From positions 1 to 5,799 of the forward strand of contig CAKRWZ010000095.1 in the NCBI GenBank assembly GCA_934418295.1: DNA of 5,799 nt, in the 5' to 3' direction. Source of the DNA: an uncultured Mediterraneibacter sp. GTDB taxonomy: Bacteria > Bacillota > Clostridia > Lachnospirales > Lachnospiraceae. A model generated the notes under the pieces. It worked only from the letters and a program-made list of their open reading frames with translations, was not told where the DNA came from and searched no databases. Both the position numbers and the translations under genes were made by a program. Shown one piece after another: positions 1-5,789 of the stretch (positions are counted from its first letter, which is position 1; each line of letters starts with the position of its first letter).

Positions 1-1
1 T

Positions 2-1294
2 ACAAGACTCACTGAACTGGCAGAAACTATGACTGCAGATCTGGAAAAACTGAATCAGAAGATATACAAAAAAATCACAGAAACGGCAAAAGACCTGGTG
101 AAAATTGGTGAGGAGATTGAAGCGGAATTCGGGATCCCGATCGTAAACAAGCGGATTTCGGTAACGCCGATTTCTTTGGTGGGTGCATCTGCCTGCAAAA
201 CGCCGGAAGATTTTGTGACGCTGGCGGAGACGCTGGACCGTGCGGCAAAGCAGACCGGCGTTAATTTTATCGGCGGTTATTCTGCACTGGTCAGCAAAGG
301 AATGACCAAAAGTGAGGAAAATCTGATCCGTTCGATCCCGCAGGCACTTGCCAAAACAGAACGTGTATGTAGCTCTGTAAATGTGGGATCTACAAAATGT
401 GGTATAAATATGGACGCAGTCCGCCTCTGCGGACAAATGGTAAAGGAAGCGGCAGAGGAGACAAAAGAGCAGGACAGCTGCGGATGCAGCAAACTGGTGA
501 TCTTTTGTAACGCGCCGGATGACAATCCTTTTATGGCGGGAGCGTTTCTCGGCGTGACGGAGGCTGATGCCGTGATCAACGTAGGAGTCAGCGGTCCGGG
601 CGTGGTAAAGAAGGCCTTGGAAAAAGTGCGGGGCGAGGGCTTTGAGGTGCTTTGCGAGACCATCAAAAAGACAGCCTTTAAAGTGACCAGAGTCGGACAG
701 CTGGTGGCAGGAGAAGCGTCGAAACGGCTGGGGATTCCTTTTGGAATCGTGGATCTTTCTCTGGCGCCTACACCGGCAGTAGGGGACAGTGTGGCAGAGA
801 TTTTGGAAGAGATTGGCCTGGAGCGGGCAGGGGCACCGGGTACGACGGCAGCACTTGCATTGTTGAATGACCAGGTGAAAAAAGGCGGTGTTATGGCATC
901 TTCTTACGTCGGCGGGTTGAGCGGCGCCTTTATTCCGGTCAGTGAGGACCAGGGAATGATCGATGCCGTAAACGAAGGCGCATTGTCCATCGAAAAACTG
1001 GAGGCAATGACCTGTGTTTGTTCGGTGGGACTGGATATGATCGCAATTCCGGGAGATACCAGTGCTGCCACGATCTCAGGTATCATAGCAGATGAAATGG
1101 CGATCGGCATGGTCAACCAGAAGACGACGGCAGTTCGTCTGATCCCGGTGATCGGAAAAGACGTGGGAGAAATGGCAGAATTCGGCGGACTTCTCGGATA
1201 TGCGCCGATTATGCCGGTGAACACTTTCAGCTGTGAAGCGTTTATACAGAGAGAGGGAAGGATCCCGGCGCCGATCCACAGCTTTAAAAACTAA
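2..1294 (+). CDS. PFL family protein (DUF711 / UPF0210), 5'-partial
   Basis: Conserved protein of the DUF711/UPF0210 family, called PFL-like because its fold resembles pyruvate formate-lyase-type barrels. Its reaction is not established; it is probably cytosolic, as no signal peptide or membrane segment is visible. Family signatures run through the whole protein (numbered from the Met codon at 29): NKRISVTP (40-47), VNFIGGYSAL (78-87), CSSVNVGSTKCGINMDA (114-130), NPFMAGAF (166-173), VGVSGPGVV (185-193), DLSLAPTPAVGDS (242-254), GTTAALALLND (271-281), VGGLSGAFIPVSED (294-307) and a Cys-containing TCVCSVGLDMIAIPGDT (328-344), ending in the typical RIPAPIHSFKN. Members are usually about 450 residues, whereas Met29 gives 421. 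The frame stays open to the window edge and no Shine-Dalgarno precedes Met29, so I treat the gene as cut at its 5' end. The first ~20 residues seen do not resemble the usual family N-terminus. Relatives often follow an ACT-domain gene (UPF0237), which would lie outside the window. Family call is firm; start is uncertain. Confidence 0.9.
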   Translation, partial: TRLTELAETMTADLEKLNQKIYKKITETAKDLVKIGEEIEAEFGIPIVNKRISVTPISLVGASACKTPEDFVTLAETLDRAAKQTGVNFIGGYSALVSKGMTKSEENLIRSIPQALAKTERVCSSVNVGSTKCGINMDAVRLCGQMVKEAAEETKEQDSCGCSKLVIFCNAPDDNPFMAGAFLGVTEADAVINVGVSGPGVVKKALEKVRGEGFEVLCETIKKTAFKVTRVGQLVAGEASKRLGIPFGIVDLSLAPTPAVGDSVAEILEEIGLERAGAPGTTAALALLNDQVKKGGVMASSYVGGLSGAFIPVSEDQGMIDAVNEGALSIEKLEAMTCVCSVGLDMIAIPGDTSAATISGIIADEMAIGMVNQKTTAVRLIPVIGKDVGEMAEFGGLLGYAPIMPVNTFSCEAFIQREGRIPAPIHSFKN

Positions 1295-1395
1295 ATCCAA
1301 TTAAGAAGTCAGAAAGGCCGGAGCAGTCCGAAAAGAGCGGAACGAATTGCCTTCAGAAAACACACAAAGGTTAGTACAGAAAGCGAGACAAATAT

Positions 1396-2247
1396 ATGGG
1401 AAAAGTCGCAGTTATGACGGACAGCAACAGCGGAATCACACAGAAAGCAGGGAAAGAACTGGGAATCTATGTTTTACCGATGCCGTTTTATATAGATGAG
1501 AAACTTTATTTTGAGGATATCACTCTGAGCCGGGAAGCATTTTATGAGAAATTAGCTTCCGACTGTGAAATATCGACTTCACAGCCGTCTCCGGTAAATG
1601 TGATGGAGATGTGGGACACAGCTTTAAAAGAGTATGAAGAAATCGTGTATATCCCGATGTCCAGCGGCCTGAGCGGTTCTTTTGAGACGGCAGCTATGCT
1701 GGCCCGGGATTATGACGGTAAAGTGCAGGTGGTAAACAATCAGAGGATTTCCGTAACCCAGGAACAGTCGGTGTACGACGCAATACACTTGGCAGAACAG
1801 GGAAAAAATGCGGAAGAGATCAAAGAAATTTTGGAACGGGAAAAAATGGTATCCAGTATTTATCTGATGGTAGATACACTGAAATATCTGAAAAAGGGCG
1901 GAAGGATTACACCGGCTGCAGCTGCTCTGGGAACTGTGCTGAACTTAAAACCGGTCTTGCAGATCCAGGGAGAAAAATTGGATTCTTATGCAAAAGTGCG
2001 TGGGGTTAAAGCGGCCAAAAGAACGATGTACCGTGCAATCCGTGAAGATCTGGAAACGAGATTTGCAGGGAAAAACATGGTGCTTGGATTGGCATACAGT
2101 AGTTCTGAAGATGCGGTGCAGAACTGGCGTCAGGAGATGGAAGAACAGTTTCCGGGATATCAGATCCTGCAAAATCCGTTGTCTTTGAGCGTCAGCTGCC
2201 ATACAGGTCCCGGTTCGGTGGGCGTGACCTGCATGGAAAGATTGTGA
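1396..2247 (+). CDS. DegV family fatty-acid-binding protein (FakB-like)
   Basis: A 283-residue DegV-family protein, full length for the family. Characterised members (FakB) bind a fatty acid and present its carboxyl group to the kinase FakA, which makes acyl-phosphate for phospholipid synthesis. Visible signatures are the N-terminal strand and loop VAVMTDSNSGI (4-14), the TSQPSP loop (61-66), MSSGLSGSF (88-96), VDTLKYLKKGGRI (159-171), KPVL (185-188), KVRGVKAAKR (200-209) and the C-terminal CHTGPGSVGV (268-277). Thr61, Ser93, Arg202 and His269 fall in motifs that in FakB proteins surround the fatty-acid carboxylate; I infer conserved lipid binding. The ATG is preceded only by a weak purine-rich stretch (gaaagcgag). 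No better upstream start is visible and the N-terminus matches the family. The gene follows the DUF711 gene by 101 bases without an obvious terminator, so cotranscription is possible. No fakA lies in the window. Clostridia carry several DegV paralogues, so the preferred lipid cannot be told. Confidence 0.93.
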   Translation: MGKVAVMTDSNSGITQKAGKELGIYVLPMPFYIDEKLYFEDITLSREAFYEKLASDCEISTSQPSPVNVMEMWDTALKEYEEIVYIPMSSGLSGSFETAAMLARDYDGKVQVVNNQRISVTQEQSVYDAIHLAEQGKNAEEIKEILEREKMVSSIYLMVDTLKYLKKGGRITPAAAALGTVLNLKPVLQIQGEKLDSYAKVRGVKAAKRTMYRAIREDLETRFAGKNMVLGLAYSSSEDAVQNWRQEMEEQFPGYQILQNPLSLSVSCHTGPGSVGVTCMERL

Positions 2248-2283
2248 TCGGCTTTCGAATAGTCAGTCTGGCTGATATTACAA

Positions 2284-3546
2284 TTAAAACTTGATGATTT
2301 GTTTTTGAAAATCGGAAAGAAAAGGTGTGTTATAGCGGTCTGTGATGACGGATTCATACAGATCGGCTGCAAACACATCTTTTTTTAGCATGTGGCGTCC
2401 AAAAGACGAAAGCTGAAAATGATCTGAGGATTTTGTAACCAGCTTTAAAGTGCTTTTTTTGTGGATCTCTGTCAGAATCCCGCGGCTGTTTGTGCGAAAA
2501 CCGAGAAGACGGGCATATTCGTGATAGCCTTGGCGGGTATAAGAGCGGATATCCTCTTTTTTAATGTCCAGAAGGATGTGGATCAGGGCACGGCTGATCC
2601 TGGTATGGGTCAATTCTTTGGTCGTGATCCGGTCACAGAATTGTTCATATTGGAGAAAAGCCGGAAGCTGCCGCATGATTCGGTTGGAAAGATCCGGGCT
2701 GAGATCCTGAAATTGTTCCAGCTCCCTTGCGCTGTAGTGCAGAAGAGTTGATTTGATCAGCAATGAAAAGAAATCCGGATGCACCGGAAACTGTTTCTGA
2801 TACTGTTCTTTTAAAATAGCAAGGCAAGAGGACGGCATTTGGCTTTCCAAAGAAGTGGCGTTCCAATTGGTCTGCTGTGAAAATGTACGCGCATTGCAGG
2901 AAGAAAAAATAGTGTTTCGGATAGCGGAGGCAGAACTGGAGTCGGTCTGCAGTTCCTGGTCATGGTAGCCGGAATGCACCCGCTGGAGAGCGTGTGGCCG
3001 GATGGAACTGTCCATACGGTATAAAGCCTTCAAATATTCAATTCCAAGAATGTTGTTGGGAAGCGATAAAAGGGAACCGAATGTCTCCTGGCCAAGATAA
3101 TGCTCCAGTGCTTTTTGGCGGGCCAGCGGAAAACGCATTCCGCTTTTCAAGAAGGCTTTCAGGTGTTGACGGTAGGAGTCGGGTTCCTCGGCCAGGATAT
3201 GGGCGATCTTTTCCAACGCAGAGAGCTCTCCGCATTCGCAGCCGAAACAGAGACAGTCTACGACGCCCAGCTGCTGTAAAAGAGAAACGGCACCTTCCGC
3301 AAAAAGCTCGGCACTTCCGGTGGCATAGCATACAGGCAGCTCAAATACAGCATCAGCACCTCCGGACAAAGCCATAGCCGCGCGCAGATGCTTCGGAAGG
3401 AGAGCAGGGGCACCTCGTTGCACAAAATCTCCGCTCATGACAACAACAGCCAGATCAGCCCCGGTGAGCTCTTTGGCCTTTTGAATATGATATAAATGTC
3501 CGTTGTGAAAAGGATTGTATTCGGCGATTAGCCCGACGATTTTCAT
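2284..3546 (-). CDS. tmcAL: tRNA(Met) cytidine acetate ligase TmcAL (YlbM family)
   Basis: A 420-residue nucleotidyltransferase-fold enzyme close in length to B. subtilis YlbM/TmcAL (about 415). The family activates acetate with ATP to acetyl-adenylate and transfers the acetyl group to N4 of the wobble cytidine C34 of elongator tRNA-Met, forming ac4C. Sequence support: GLIAEYNPFHNGHLYH (5-20) contains the HxGH nucleotide-binding motif at His14-His17; VMSGDFVQRG (36-45); LPNNILGIEYLKAL (162-175); SSSASAIR (203-210), equivalent to the ISSTxIR motif of cytidylyltransferases; and the C-terminal helical region with KELTHTRISRALIHILL (310-326) and ARLLGF (345-350). The start is well set: GGAGG on the minus strand (3551-3555) lies 4 bases before the ATG. 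It converges with the DegV gene (36-base gap, no clear terminator) and is divergent from ackA across 269 bases. In B. subtilis the orthologue sits directly before the yceD homologue and rpmF; here it is inverted with ackA between them. No signs of damage. Confidence 0.93.
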   Translation of the reverse strand: MKIVGLIAEYNPFHNGHLYHIQKAKELTGADLAVVVMSGDFVQRGAPALLPKHLRAAMALSGGADAVFELPVCYATGSAELFAEGAVSLLQQLGVVDCLCFGCECGELSALEKIAHILAEEPDSYRQHLKAFLKSGMRFPLARQKALEHYLGQETFGSLLSLPNNILGIEYLKALYRMDSSIRPHALQRVHSGYHDQELQTDSSSASAIRNTIFSSCNARTFSQQTNWNATSLESQMPSSCLAILKEQYQKQFPVHPDFFSLLIKSTLLHYSARELEQFQDLSPDLSNRIMRQLPAFLQYEQFCDRITTKELTHTRISRALIHILLDIKKEDIRSYTRQGYHEYARLLGFRTNSRGILTEIHKKSTLKLVTKSSDHFQLSSFGRHMLKKDVFAADLYESVITDRYNTPFLSDFQKQIIKF

Positions 3547-3550
3547 AGAA

Positions 3551-3555
3551 CCTCC
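3551..3555 (-). promoter_or_regulatory. Ribosome binding site of tmcAL
   Basis: Plus-strand CCTCC reads GGAGG on the minus strand, within CCGGAGGTTCT immediately before the ATG. The spacing of 4 bases is a little short but supports the start at 3546. Confidence 0.75.
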
Positions 3556-3601
3556 GGAAATGGATATTGTTAATTAAATAACGTATAATTATTGCACTTC
3601 T

Positions 3602-3618
3602 TTGTATATATTATACAA
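3602..3618. repeat. Perfect inverted repeat TTGTATA-3-TATACAA
   Basis: Two 7-bp arms, TTGTATA (3602-3608) and TATACAA (3612-3618), flank TAT. The repeat covers the predicted -10 and start region of the tmcAL promoter. A second palindrome of the same core, TTGTATACAA, occurs at 3681-3690. It could be an operator, but in such AT-rich DNA chance similarity of promoter elements is a real alternative. Confidence 0.5.
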
Positions 3619-3639
3619 CAAAACTATTAAAAAATACAA
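3610..3639 (-). promoter_or_regulatory. Predicted sigma-A promoter for tmcAL
   Basis: On the minus strand, -35 TTGTAT (plus-strand 3634-3639) and a perfect -10 TATAAT (plus-strand 3610-3615) are separated by 18 bases. Transcription would start near 3603, leaving a leader of roughly 57 bases before tmcAL. The -10 lies inside the inverted repeat at 3602-3618, and the -35 hexamer is the same as that of the ackA promoter. Prediction from sequence only. Confidence 0.55.
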
Positions 3640-3680
3640 TATAAAATCAAGGTTGTACGAAAAAATAGACATAAAACACC

Positions 3681-3709
3681 TTGTATACAAAAAAAAATTA
3701 GGCTATAAT
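3681..3709 (+). promoter_or_regulatory. Predicted sigma-A promoter for ackA
   Basis: -35 TTGTAT (3681-3686), a 17-base spacer containing a run of nine A (3689-3697), and a perfect -10 TATAAT (3704-3709). Transcription would start near 3716, giving a leader of about 100 bases. The -35 is part of the perfect 10-bp palindrome TTGTATACAA (3681-3690). The -35 matches consensus only at TTG; the perfect -10 and ideal spacing carry the call. Confidence 0.65.
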
Positions 3710-3714
3710 ATTTT

Positions 3715-3746
3715 CTGATATGATGCATAATAGTGCATAACATCAG
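3715..3746 (+). promoter_or_regulatory. Imperfect 13-bp dyad at the ackA transcription start
   Basis: Arms CTGATATGATGCA (3715-3727) and TGCATAACATCAG (3734-3746) are complementary at 11 of 13 positions and flank a 6-base loop, TAATAG. The dyad begins at the predicted +1, so it could be a DNA operator just downstream of the promoter or a hairpin at the extreme 5' end of the mRNA. It also holds a direct repeat, TGCATAA, at 3724 and 3734, exactly 10 bases apart. No T-run follows, so it is not an intrinsic terminator. Function is inferred. Confidence 0.5.
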
Positions 3747-3801
3747 GAGACAGTGATAGAAGGTAAAACTGTTCTTAAAAAATTGTCGTCAAACAGTCCA
3801 G

Positions 3802-3808
3802 GGAGGAG
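3802..3808 (+). promoter_or_regulatory. Ribosome binding site of ackA
   Basis: GGAGGAG lies 7 bases before the ATG at 3816. It is a strong, well-spaced Shine-Dalgarno that fixes the start and fits a highly expressed gene. Confidence 0.85.
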
Positions 3809-3815
3809 ATAACAC

Positions 3816-5009
3816 ATGAATATTTTGGTAATTAACTGTGGAAGTTCATCATTGAAATTCCAGCTGATCGATTCTGCTACAGAAAAGGTCCTTGCAAAAG
3901 GTATTTGCGAGCGAATCGGAATCAGCGGATCCTTTACCTACCAGCCGGCAGGAGGAGAAAAGATCAAAGAGGAAAAGCCGATGCCGACACATACAGAAGC
4001 AATGCAGTACGTTGTGGAAGCATTGACAGATAAGGATACCGGCGTTGTAAAACATCCGGATGATATCCAGGCAGTCGGACATCGTGTTGTACACGGAGGA
4101 GAAAAATTCTCAGAAGCAACTTTGATCACAGACGATGTGATCAAAGAGATCGAAGCTTGTGTTGAATTGGCTCCGTTGCACAATCCGGCAAATATCACAG
4201 GTATCAATGTGTGCCGTGACTTGCTTCCGAATGCACCGATGGTAGCAGTATTTGATACGGCTTTCCACCAGACGATGCCGCCGAAAGCATACATCTACGG
4301 AATTCCTTACAAATATTATGAAAAATATCACATCAGACGTTACGGTTTCCACGGTACAAGCCACAGCTATGTATCCAAACGGATCGCAGAGATCGTAGGC
4401 ATGCCTTATGACCAGGCAAAAACCATCGTATGCCATCTTGGAAACGGAGCAAGCGTGTGTGCTGTAGAAAACGGAAAATCTGTTGATACAACCATGGGAT
4501 TCACTCCTCTGGACGGACTGATCATGGGAACACGAAGCGGAGCGATCGATCCGGCGATCATGGAGTTTATCGCAGAGAAAGAAAATCTCAGCATCGAAGA
4601 AGTATTGGATGTTCTGAACAAACATTCAGGAGTTCTCGGTATTTCCGACAACCTTTCCAGCGACTTCCGTGATCTGGAGATAGAAGCGGCAAACGGAAAC
4701 GACAAGGCGATTTTGGCACAGGAAACCTTCTCATATAAAGTTGCAAAATTCATCGGAAGCTATGTAACAGCTATGAACGGTGTTGATAATATCGCATTTA
4801 CTGCAGGTATCGGTGAAAATGATTCCGTCATCCGCAGTATGGTATGCAAATATCTTGGATATCTTGGTATTACTTTGGATGAGGAAGCAAACAAAACACG
4901 TGGTCAGGAGATCCGGATCAGCACACCGGATTCCAAAGTAAACGTATACGTTGTTCCGACAAACGAAGAGCTTGCGATCGCAAGAGAAACCGCAGCTTTG
5001 GTAAAATAA
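3816..5009 (+). CDS. ackA: Acetate kinase
   Basis: A 397-residue acetate kinase of the ASKHA superfamily, normal length for the family. It interconverts acetyl-phosphate + ADP and acetate + ATP in the cytosol; in fermenters it makes ATP while excreting acetate. The diagnostic features are intact: the N-terminal phosphate-binding NCGSSSLKFQ (7-16) with Asn7, GHRVVHGG (88-95) with Arg90, VFDTAFHQTMP (145-155) with Asp147, RYGFHGTSHSYV (175-186) with His179, HLGNGASV (207-214), MGTRSGAIDP (237-246) with Arg240, FTAGIGEND (328-336) and PTNEELAIARE (381-391) with Glu384. Asn7, Arg90, Asp147, His179, Arg240 and Glu384 correspond to the catalytic set known from the Methanosarcina enzyme. It has its own promoter and a strong ribosome binding site. 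The partner gene pta, often adjacent in Clostridia, is absent on both sides within the window. No terminator is visible before the yceD promoter, so readthrough into yceD-rpmF is likely. Even, A-rich codon choice suits high expression. Confidence 0.98.
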   Translation: MNILVINCGSSSLKFQLIDSATEKVLAKGICERIGISGSFTYQPAGGEKIKEEKPMPTHTEAMQYVVEALTDKDTGVVKHPDDIQAVGHRVVHGGEKFSEATLITDDVIKEIEACVELAPLHNPANITGINVCRDLLPNAPMVAVFDTAFHQTMPPKAYIYGIPYKYYEKYHIRRYGFHGTSHSYVSKRIAEIVGMPYDQAKTIVCHLGNGASVCAVENGKSVDTTMGFTPLDGLIMGTRSGAIDPAIMEFIAEKENLSIEEVLDVLNKHSGVLGISDNLSSDFRDLEIEAANGNDKAILAQETFSYKVAKFIGSYVTAMNGVDNIAFTAGIGENDSVIRSMVCKYLGYLGITLDEEANKTRGQEIRISTPDSKVNVYVVPTNEELAIARETAALVK

Positions 5010-5023
5010 GAGTAAAATTTTTA

Positions 5024-5051
5024 TTGACAACCGGGCATACCATGATATAAT
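5024..5051 (+). promoter_or_regulatory. Strong sigma-A promoter for yceD-rpmF
   Basis: Perfect -35 TTGACA (5024-5029), a 16-base spacer, and a perfect -10 TATAAT (5046-5051) preceded by the extended element TGA (5043-5045). Predicted transcription start is near 5058. It begins only 14 bases after the ackA stop codon. This is the best promoter in the window and fits expression of a ribosomal protein gene. Confidence 0.88.
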
Positions 5052-5066
5052 AGTTTAGGTATGATT

Positions 5067-5071
5067 AGGAG
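5067..5071 (+). promoter_or_regulatory. Ribosome binding site that sets the yceD start at 5079
   Basis: AGGAG lies 7 bases before the ATG at 5079. The in-frame ATG at 5061 has no Shine-Dalgarno and would sit about 3 bases from the predicted transcript start, so 5079 is preferred. Confidence 0.85.
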
Positions 5072-5078
5072 AAGTTGT

Positions 5079-5606
5079 ATGCTTTTAAACCTATCAGACG
5101 TATTATCAGAACAGCACAGACCGCTTGACCAGATGGCAGATGTGGAGATAGAGGCAGTGCGGGTGCAGTCTCAGAGTTATCCTGTCGCAGAAAAGGGACA
5201 GGCACATATCCGAGTGGAGCATGTGAAAGACAGAGAACTGCAGATCCGGGTTACAGCTGATATTTCGGTGTATATACCATGCGCCCGATGTCTTGAAGAT
5301 GTCAGATATGATTTTAATCTGGATTTTGAAAGACGGGTTGATCTGGGAAAAACGGACGCGGAACTGATAGAAGGATTAGATGAATCGAACTATATCGACG
5401 GATATCATCTGGATGTAGATCTATTGCTTTACAGCGGCATACTGACGGAATGGCCCATGAAGGTTCTCTGCAGAAAAGAATGCAAGGGTATATGCAGCAA
5501 ATGCGGAAAGAATCTGAATGAAGGTCCGTGTATGTGCGAAGAAGAAGGGTCTGATCTGAGAATGTCGGCTATCCGCGAAGTTTTTGAGAAATTTAAGGAG
5601 GTGTAA
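5079..5606 (+). CDS. yceD: DUF177 / YceD family protein
   Basis: A 175-residue member of the DUF177 (YceD; YlbN in B. subtilis) family. The family is linked genetically to ribosome biology, notably 23S rRNA accumulation, and is almost always encoded just before rpmF; its exact biochemical role is not settled. Visible features are the N-terminus MLLNLSDVLSEQ, typical of clostridial members, a central CARC pair (Cys68, Cys71), an acidic stretch (92-103), and a Cys-rich C-terminal segment with Cys131, Cys135, Cys139, Cys142, Cys151 and Cys153 in the pattern C-x3-C-KGIC-x2-CGKNLN-x4-CMC, which could bind metal. I chose the ATG at 5079 over the in-frame one at 5061, which would add six residues (MIRRSC), because 5079 has an AGGAG at ideal distance and matches family N-termini. 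It starts 69 bases after ackA, with its own strong promoter, and its 3' end carries the rpmF ribosome binding site. Confidence 0.92.
   Translation: MLLNLSDVLSEQHRPLDQMADVEIEAVRVQSQSYPVAEKGQAHIRVEHVKDRELQIRVTADISVYIPCARCLEDVRYDFNLDFERRVDLGKTDAELIEGLDESNYIDGYHLDVDLLLYSGILTEWPMKVLCRKECKGICSKCGKNLNEGPCMCEEEGSDLRMSAIREVFEKFKEV
5595..5603 (+). promoter_or_regulatory. Ribosome binding site of rpmF, inside the end of yceD
   Basis: AAGGAGGTG fully complements the anti-Shine-Dalgarno end of 16S rRNA. It ends directly before the yceD stop codon TAA (5604-5606), with 6 bases between it and the GTG start. Translation of the two genes is probably coupled. Confidence 0.88.
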
Positions 5607-5609
5607 CCC

Positions 5610-5789
5610 GTGTCGATCTGTCCAAAAAATAAATCATCCAAAGCCAGAAGAGACAAAAGAAGAGCAAATTGGAAGATGAGTGCTCCGAATCTTGTAAAAT
5701 GCAGCAAGTGCGGAGAGCTGATGATGCCTCACAGAGTTTGTAAGGCTTGCGGATCTTACAACAAAAAAGAAATCATTGCTCAGGACTAA
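5610..5789 (+). CDS. rpmF: 50S ribosomal protein L32
   Basis: A 59-residue protein read from a GTG start: MSICPKNKSSKARRDKRR, then a basic linker, then a zinc ribbon with Cys31, Cys34, Cys44 and Cys47 (C-x2-C-x9-C-x2-C), ending NKKEIIAQD. Length, the KSSKARRDKRR segment and the four cysteines identify bacterial L32 (bL32), a small structural protein of the large ribosomal subunit. Retention of all four cysteines makes it the zinc-binding (C+) form. The usual second position is Ala-Val-Pro; the Ser-Ile-Cys-Pro start here adds a fifth cysteine (Cys4) and is what I remember from Lachnospiraceae. It follows yceD by 3 bases and has a full-match ribosome binding site, which offsets the weaker GTG start. 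In many Firmicutes plsX and acpP come next, which would lie beyond the window. Confidence 0.96.
   Translation: MSICPKNKSSKARRDKRRANWKMSAPNLVKCSKCGELMMPHRVCKACGSYNKKEIIAQD

Noticed and set aside
2201..2234. Stem ATACAGGTC / GACCTGCAT (8 of 9 pairs) near the end of the DegV gene as a terminator
   Set aside because: It lies within the coding sequence for the conserved HTGPGSVGVTCM segment and has no following T-run.
2248..2283. Bidirectional terminator in the DegV/tmcAL convergent gap
   Set aside because: Only a 5-bp stem (GTCAG/CTGAT, including a wobble pair) is present and no T-run exists on either strand.
2994..3377. 127-residue plus-strand open frame within tmcAL, plus other overlapping frames over 60 residues
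   Set aside because: They lie opposite or out of frame with well-identified genes, lack plausible ribosome binding sites and resemble no family; they are shadows.
3709..3723. Possible CodY box (AATTTTCWGAAAATT) around TATTTTCTGATATGA at the ackA start
   Set aside because: Only about 10 of 15 bases match, and most of the match is the T-rich core expected in AT-rich DNA; too weak to call.
3768..3797. Hairpin ACTGTT / AACAGT in the ackA leader, possible riboswitch
   Set aside because: A 6-bp stem with an 18-base loop is within chance; no known riboswitch core or following terminator is visible.
3547..3815. CcpA cre site upstream of ackA, as known for Bacillus ackA
   Set aside because: I found no sequence close to the TGNAANCGNTNNCA consensus in the intergenic region.
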